This document shows, piece after piece, positions 17,567-22,135 of a stretch of DNA of 22,135 nt; position 1 is the first letter of the stretch; every line of letters starts with the position of its first letter. A program made the translations under genes and the position numbers. The stretch is from Lingula anatina (Eukaryota; Brachiopoda; Lingulata; Lingulida; Lingulidae), in NCBI RefSeq assembly GCF_001039355.2, contig NW_019774074.1, positions 1 to 22,135 on the forward strand. The letters are read 5' to 3'. Under the pieces are notes generated by a model. That model was not told where the DNA came from. It ran no database searches and saw only the letters and a program-made list of their open reading frames with translations.

Positions 17567-17696
17567 GGGCTCCGTAACTCGAAAGCATCAAGCATTGCGA
17601 CCGAGCGCAAGTCTTGATTGTCATAACCCCCATATGGGGCGAGGATGGGCGAGTTTTGGACCCTTGCGCTCAGTCGCAATGCGAGTTACGGGGCCC
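17567..17696. mobile_element. 130-bp inverted-repeat element (MITE-like)
   Basis: The left end GGGC-TCCGTAACTCG and the inner CATTGCGACCGAGCGCAAG are mirrored by the right end at 17663-17696, with one or two mismatches and an 11-base loop-out on the left. The centre has a perfect palindrome CCCCATATGGGG (17628-17639). The whole could fold into a long hairpin. Unit 1 lacks it at the matching position (near 8140). No target duplication is clear. Confidence 0.72.
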
Positions 17697-17792
17697 TGAT
17701 CTCCGCTGCGAGAATTACAACCTACAAGTAAAACACAGCTGTGGAGCGCATTACATTGAATGACTTTGGTATGTTGCCAAATTTGCATCTAG

Positions 17793-17805
17793 TTATTATT
17801 ATTAC

Positions 17806-17855
<50 letters not shown>
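17793..17855. repeat. (TTA)n microsatellite
   Basis: About 20 triplets of TTA/ATT with one interruption. Unit 1 has only a trace of it near 8150-8158. Confidence 0.95.
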
Positions 17856-17857
<2 letters not shown>

Positions 17858-17913
17858 CGATATCACGCCGTGATCTTAAGTTGGCATTTACCAGTTACGA
17901 TGAATTTTCAGAA

Positions 17914-18029
17914 AGAACGTGTGGTAACAGGGGAGCACTCTCGGGTCTATTTATTCCTCCAGACATACCGGTATATGACAAGTTACGGATTTCCTAGTGA
18001 AAGACGCTGTAGAGTTCTGTAGGTGCCAT
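17914..18029 (-). pseudogene. Relic of TRIM RING exon start, unit 2
   Basis: This is the counterpart of 8213-8327: the reverse strand matches the first ~37 codons of the TRIM genes from an ATG at 18027-18029 to mid-RING, with an extra few bases near 17967 and stop codons. It sits ~3.1 kb upstream of the copy 2 start, as the unit 1 relic sits ~1.5 kb upstream of copy 1. The difference is the unit 2 insertions. Confidence 0.8.
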
Positions 18030-19240
18030 ATTTGAGATAAAACCTGTTAGTGTGGGCACTGCGCTACTCTTCTCGCACGCTGCCCAGTTTTATCGCAAAT
18101 AATGTCGTTTGCCTGTATGTATCGTTTAGTAGGTTATCTACAGTAGGGCCTACTTCAAAATCGTTAGGACGAATTTTTAAATTTAGTCATTCCGGCTGGT
18201 TCTGCTTGATTCCTGCTGTTTCCGAATAAATGTGACAGGGGCTTTACATGGCAAGCTCACCTAGAGAAGACATTATATTGAATAAGTTTGATATATAAAC
18301 AAGAATGCCTATAATTTTAACAATAAGCTTTTTTTTTTATAGTTTTACAGTAGAACAGCTGGAAGGATAGTGTTTCAACGGCGGAACATACGAGTTGTGT
18401 GCTGTGAACAGGTGCATGGAATTAAAGGGTTGCTACGGGAGGTTTGAGCTTCTTTACTGGAAGACCACCTGCAGGAACCAGTGTTGATTGGGTGACACGG
18501 AGGCGTTAAATGGCCGGGCAAGCCGAGTGGTGGAACGGAAATTCACGAACATCATTTATGAATTGAAATCGGCGCCCTCGTAATTCAAAGAAGTAGCCAA
18601 TTAAGTCATTTATTTGCAGACACCCTGTTTCTTTTTCATGGAAAAAAACTTAGTAAATGTTTTCAAAAGTGTATGGAAAATGTCGGCATCCACTGCTGGC
18701 GAGATTAATTAATGATATACAGAGGTATAAATAGAAACAACATTAATTGTCTGTTGTTAATTGTGATCTATACTGGAATTGTGTTAAGATAAAGTGTCTT
18801 TCTTAACTACGTAGATACAAGGGCGATTGTTCTGTCTTTTCTACTTCACACATTAAGCGTCTAGGAGCGGGGAGGGGTGCTAGTGGGCTTGCACCGTTTT
18901 TTTTTTTTTTTTTTTATCACGTCAGTTATAAGCGTGGGAAGATGGTGGGAGGAGAAAATCTGCCTACTGTTGAATGTATTTTACTCTCTGCCTCTTAATA
19001 AAAGGATGGACTTCACACAAGTATGAGCCCAGAATTTTTGTAACTAATTCAACAATTAAACTTGTATTAAGTTGAGTCTGTACCTTACATATTATTTTAG
19101 GTGCCACGTTATAGTACACATGAACCATGTTCAGTGGAAATAATGTTACTCCCCGGCGGGATAATTTTCAAAATGTTTTCAATTTTCACAAATCACATTA
19201 ACGATTTCGCAGACGCCTAACTCGCACCCCTCCCTCTTAC
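18030..19240. other. Intergenic, end of unit 2 homology
   Basis: This aligns with unit 1 at 8328-8460, 8969-8985 and 9303-10245 but has no SINE. About 90 bases near 18335-18425 are extra here. T runs occur at about 18328-18337 and 18898-18915. No reading frame is conserved with unit 1. Homology with unit 1 ends at CTCTTAC (19234-19240), exactly where unit 1 has its MITE. Confidence 0.6.
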
Positions 19241-19774
19241 CGCTAATCTCGATGGCAGTGAGTACCTGCCACGCGCTGTGTCACCGTGTATAAACGGTCC
19301 AATAAGTCTTCGACAGTAGTTTGATGACGATTTTCGATAGTCGTTTTGTCAGAGGACACTATTAGTTGGAATGCGTTCGCTGAAAACAACAACGTCTCTG
19401 AGCAACAAACGACGCAAGTAATTGATACAATAGGAGTCTCAAAGCTGTACGTGAAATATTACGAGTGTATTGTAGAGCCGAAGTAATTGTTACGTACAGC
19501 TTGGCGACGAGTGTTGTATCTGGCTTAAACCACGGCCTCTGATTAAGTTCAACTAGTGAGTAACGTGCTTGTATGTCGAATGCAGCACGGCTGAGTCTTT
19601 TGTACTACGCGCTAGCCGTGATTTAACTAATTTAAATACCGAAGCGTGGAGGGCGTGCAGTGTATGTACGACAGATGACAAGGTGAAACGTGGTCTACTT
19701 TGTGCATCCTGAGCTTCAGAGATAAGTTGAACCCAACCTGTACACTCTTAACACACCCCTGACGTTTCAAGTTT
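19241..19774. other. Unique spacer between units 2 and 3
   Basis: About 530 bases of moderate GC with no match to the unit 1/2 spacer and no supported gene. The minus-strand open frame at 19627-19878 crosses into unit 3 homology and is not kept at 11283-11400, so it is not called. Confidence 0.55.
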
Positions 19775-21083
19775 CTATTATGGTAAACATTTTCTGCACG
19801 GCATGATGTACGTTGCACTGTCCAAGTTGGCCCTAAGGATAGCTTGAAAATCTGCTCTTTCACTTCTGCCACCTGCAATGTTATGTACTTGGAAGTATTG
19901 TAAGCGTTAAATTCAGGCCACTGTTTTTTATTTATTTATCTATTTAGTTATTTATTTATTTTAATACAATAAAAACAATGCATTTTTCTACAATATGTGT
20001 ACTTTACCCTTCGAACCCGAGTGTTCTACCAATCCATTTCTCGGACTATATTATCTAAGAGCCCAACACGTCCTTTGGGAGGATACTTTTCGAGCATTAA
20101 AAGATAAGAGCACAGTCCTGAATGCAATACGACCAACAGAGCCTAGTGAGAGAAAGCGGGGGTCCTGGTCGGATTTTCTTTAACTGGGCATTACATGTCG
20201 GAGTCCCGTGTGCATTTTTTGTTTAATAATGCCCGGAGCCACTAAATTCACAGTCGACATTGAAATGATGAAAAATATTACAAAAAGGAATTGTTCTGCT
20301 TGCATCTACTTTAGTAAAGCTGAGTTTCTGTGCTAAGCAAAATAAATTAATAAAGACAACATAACCAAAGCTCATTTGATTTTATTTCTAAAGATCAATT
20401 TGTGATTTAAAGTAGTGCCAATAACCAACAAAGTCTTATTTTTATATTTCTTGTTAAAAATATATAAACTTTATGTCCGTGAATATTATTCACATGAAAA
20501 TAAAAAAGAAGATAATTTCAACTAATCTCAGACCCCATTCCCAGAGATTAGATCGATCGAACTAGATCGACCTAACTCCCTGGGGGTTCAAGCTAAATAG
20601 CTGTCAGCCGACCGGGCACGAAAGATATTTACCCCCTTACAGCTTGTAGTATGCGAGGCGGACATTTAAGCCGGATTATCTGACAGTAATCCAGTGAGAC
20701 TCCCCACCAGGATAGATCGATCTAAAATATATGGGAATGCTCCCTCATAGTTTCATAGTTTCATTAACAGATAAACATGAAGCACACTGTTAACAATTAA
20801 ATTCTAAAAATACTACAAATGAAATATGAATAGTATGTTGGTCTGCAAAGGGTCAAAGTGCTAAAAGTGATCAATCCTCATGCGCCTTTATGCTGACAGT
20901 TGTCTTACTTATCTACACTTTATAGACATTTAAAGTGTGCATATTAAATGATCATACATGTATTACCGGCTCATTCTAAGATTCGTTTGTTGTGTGTTCA
21001 TTACATTTTCTTCTGTGATTAATATCACAACCCTAACATTATCTCGGTGTCAAATCATTAAGTCATTGCTAAGCGATATACTT
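19775..21083. other. Downstream flank of TRIM copy 3 (start of unit 3)
   Basis: This aligns with 11283-12580 in unit 2. It has one copy of the 52-bp sequence that is doubled in unit 2 and the shared ~235-bp insertion (about 20525-20757). There is an extra 25-base stretch near 20815-20840. TTTATT-rich simple sequence lies at about 19925-19968. The original stop codon position (TAG, forward CTA at about 21069-21071) is kept but is now downstream of an earlier stop. Confidence 0.65.
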
Positions 21084-22133
21084 TTACGTGGATATTTTTC
21101 CTCCGGCGGTCCCAAGAACAAGCTCCCCGTTACTGTTGACATCGACTGACAAAGGAGGATAAATGACGTCACTCCTTGTCAAAATGTTACGTATGAATTT
21201 TCCGTCTAGACCAAGTACAACTACCCTGTAATTGCTGTTGTCAGCTATGAATATGTGTCCAAACTTATCTACGCACACTCTTCGAGGATAACACAGTTGT
21301 CCGTCTCCACTTCCACTCTGACCTCGTACTCCGTATTGGAACATGATGTCACCCTGGGGTGTCACTGCATACACACAGTGGGCCTTGTTGTCGCTGACAA
21401 TGATTGCATTGATGCCGTGGTGGTATGCACAGCGCAGTGTGCCTTTACTGCACATTGGGATAGGAATTCTGTTAACAAGTTGAAAAGATATCATGTCGTA
21501 CACACAGATGCACTGTGCACCACTATCACACACGTACACCTTACCCTCTGTACGGTCCACAGTGACACCCCAGGGGTCAAACATATCACCCTGACCAAAA
21601 CATTGGATAACCTGACCTGATGTTGAATACAGTCTACAGCATTTATCTCTGCATGTGACCACGGATCTATCGTTACTGACTGTAGTGATACACCTCGCCC
21701 CTCCCTCTATACTGATCTCACGATTACATTGACCTGTACTGGGGAAAACGGACACTGTATCACCAGAATTGTAATCACCATGTAAAACTAAGACACAACC
21801 GTCATCTGTGCACTGGATATCCCACGGCAGACCCCTCACGTTCAAACAAATATTCCGCTCCGACTTATCAAGCCAGGTTACCTTAATAAATTCCTTCAGC
21901 GCAGGATAGTTCGCTCTCTTTTGCTTTTTAAAACTTCCAAAATATGCATCCAAGGGACCTCGGCATGTTTTGGCCGTAATGGACCCCGTTTTGATGGACA
22001 GCGGCTGTGGTTCAGGGATTTTAGGTATCTGTAACACAACGTCCATTTCTGTTTGCCCTGGTGTAAATGTTATATCGGTGATCATGGTATCAAAGACTCG
22101 TTCTACTGTCGCTAACTCCTGGATTCTAGTTTA
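21084..22133 (-). pseudogene. TRIM-NHL-like gene, copy 3, C-terminal part with two early stops (partial at window end)
   Basis: This matches the last ~350 codons of copies 1 and 2: end of the coiled coil, linker and whole propeller (DPWGVTVDRTEGKVYVCD and GVCVDKFGHIFIADNSNYR repeats). Two stops are seen. TAA at 21084-21086 replaces a TAT tyrosine and removes the last five residues (YKYIA in copy 2), a mild change. TAA at 22131-22133 falls where copy 1 has CAA (Gln 384), and if genuine it would separate the RING, B-boxes and coiled coil from the propeller. The last bases of the window also differ from the other copies, so homology could instead be ending there. An extra codon (SFKKQKR against SLKQKR) is present. 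It is closer to copy 2 than to copy 1. The methionine at 22085 is internal, not a real start. Confidence 0.75.
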
Positions 22134-22135
22134 TA

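Noticed and set aside
1-22135. CRISPR array, bacterial operon or integrated viral genes
   Set aside because: There are no regularly spaced direct repeats with unique spacers, no ribosome-binding sites or operon structure, and no reverse transcriptase, integrase, capsid or polymerase motifs in any frame.

Overview
The window is animal nuclear DNA. It is AT-rich, full of microsatellites and dispersed repeats, with sparse genes, GT-AG introns, tRNA-derived retroposons and Harbinger-type DNA transposons. A tandem array of intronless RING/B-box/coiled-coil/beta-propeller (TRIM-NHL-like) genes of this kind is typical of the large TRIM expansions in bivalve and other lophotrochozoan genomes. A mollusc is therefore my best guess, as inference only. 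There is no bacterial, phage or CRISPR content.

Layout. Three head-to-tail copies of one locus lie on the minus strand. Unit 1 (about 330-10245) holds an intact 735-residue TRIM-NHL-like gene at 4492-6699. Unit 2 (about 11283-19240) holds a second copy whose frame is cut by a 2-base deletion in the last propeller repeat (12798-14786, with an orphaned tail at 12581-12797). Unit 3 (about 19775 to the window end) shows only the C-terminal half of a third copy (21084-22133). That copy has an early stop near its C-terminus and an in-frame stop where it reaches the window edge. Long flanks on both sides of the genes are shared, so whole 8-kb blocks were duplicated, not only coding sequence. Units 2 and 3 share a ~235-bp insertion absent from unit 1 and are closer to each other in protein sequence. 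Both unit 1 and unit 2 also carry, upstream of the gene, a ~115-bp dead copy of the start of the RING exon.

The most striking feature is a complete 3512-bp PIF/Harbinger-type transposon (979-4490). It has 39-bp terminal inverted repeats (37 matches) and a 3-bp ATT target duplication, and it inserted directly at the stop codon of gene 1; the duplicated bases are two bases of that TAA. It carries two convergent genes: a four-exon Myb/SANT-like DNA-binding protein (plus strand, frame open) and a HARBI1-type DDE nuclease (minus strand) with its catalytic motifs present but two frameshifts.

Other insertions separate the units: a tRNA-derived SINE (8987-9299, unit 1), a 719-bp inverted-repeat MITE at the end of unit 1 (10246-10964), a 130-bp inverted-repeat element (17567-17696, unit 2), and a block of unknown origin at about 15975-17392. 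That block contains a ~560-bp near-identical repeat split by a single N, most simply read as an unmerged contig overlap.

Functionally, only the first TRIM-NHL-like gene looks fully intact. By family it would encode a cytoplasmic E3 ubiquitin ligase that recognises its target with the C-terminal propeller. Its proximal promoter is strongly conserved with copy 2 and includes a YY1-like site, a CRE-like site and a forkhead-like site. The array looks like a birth-and-death gene family under heavy transposon load.
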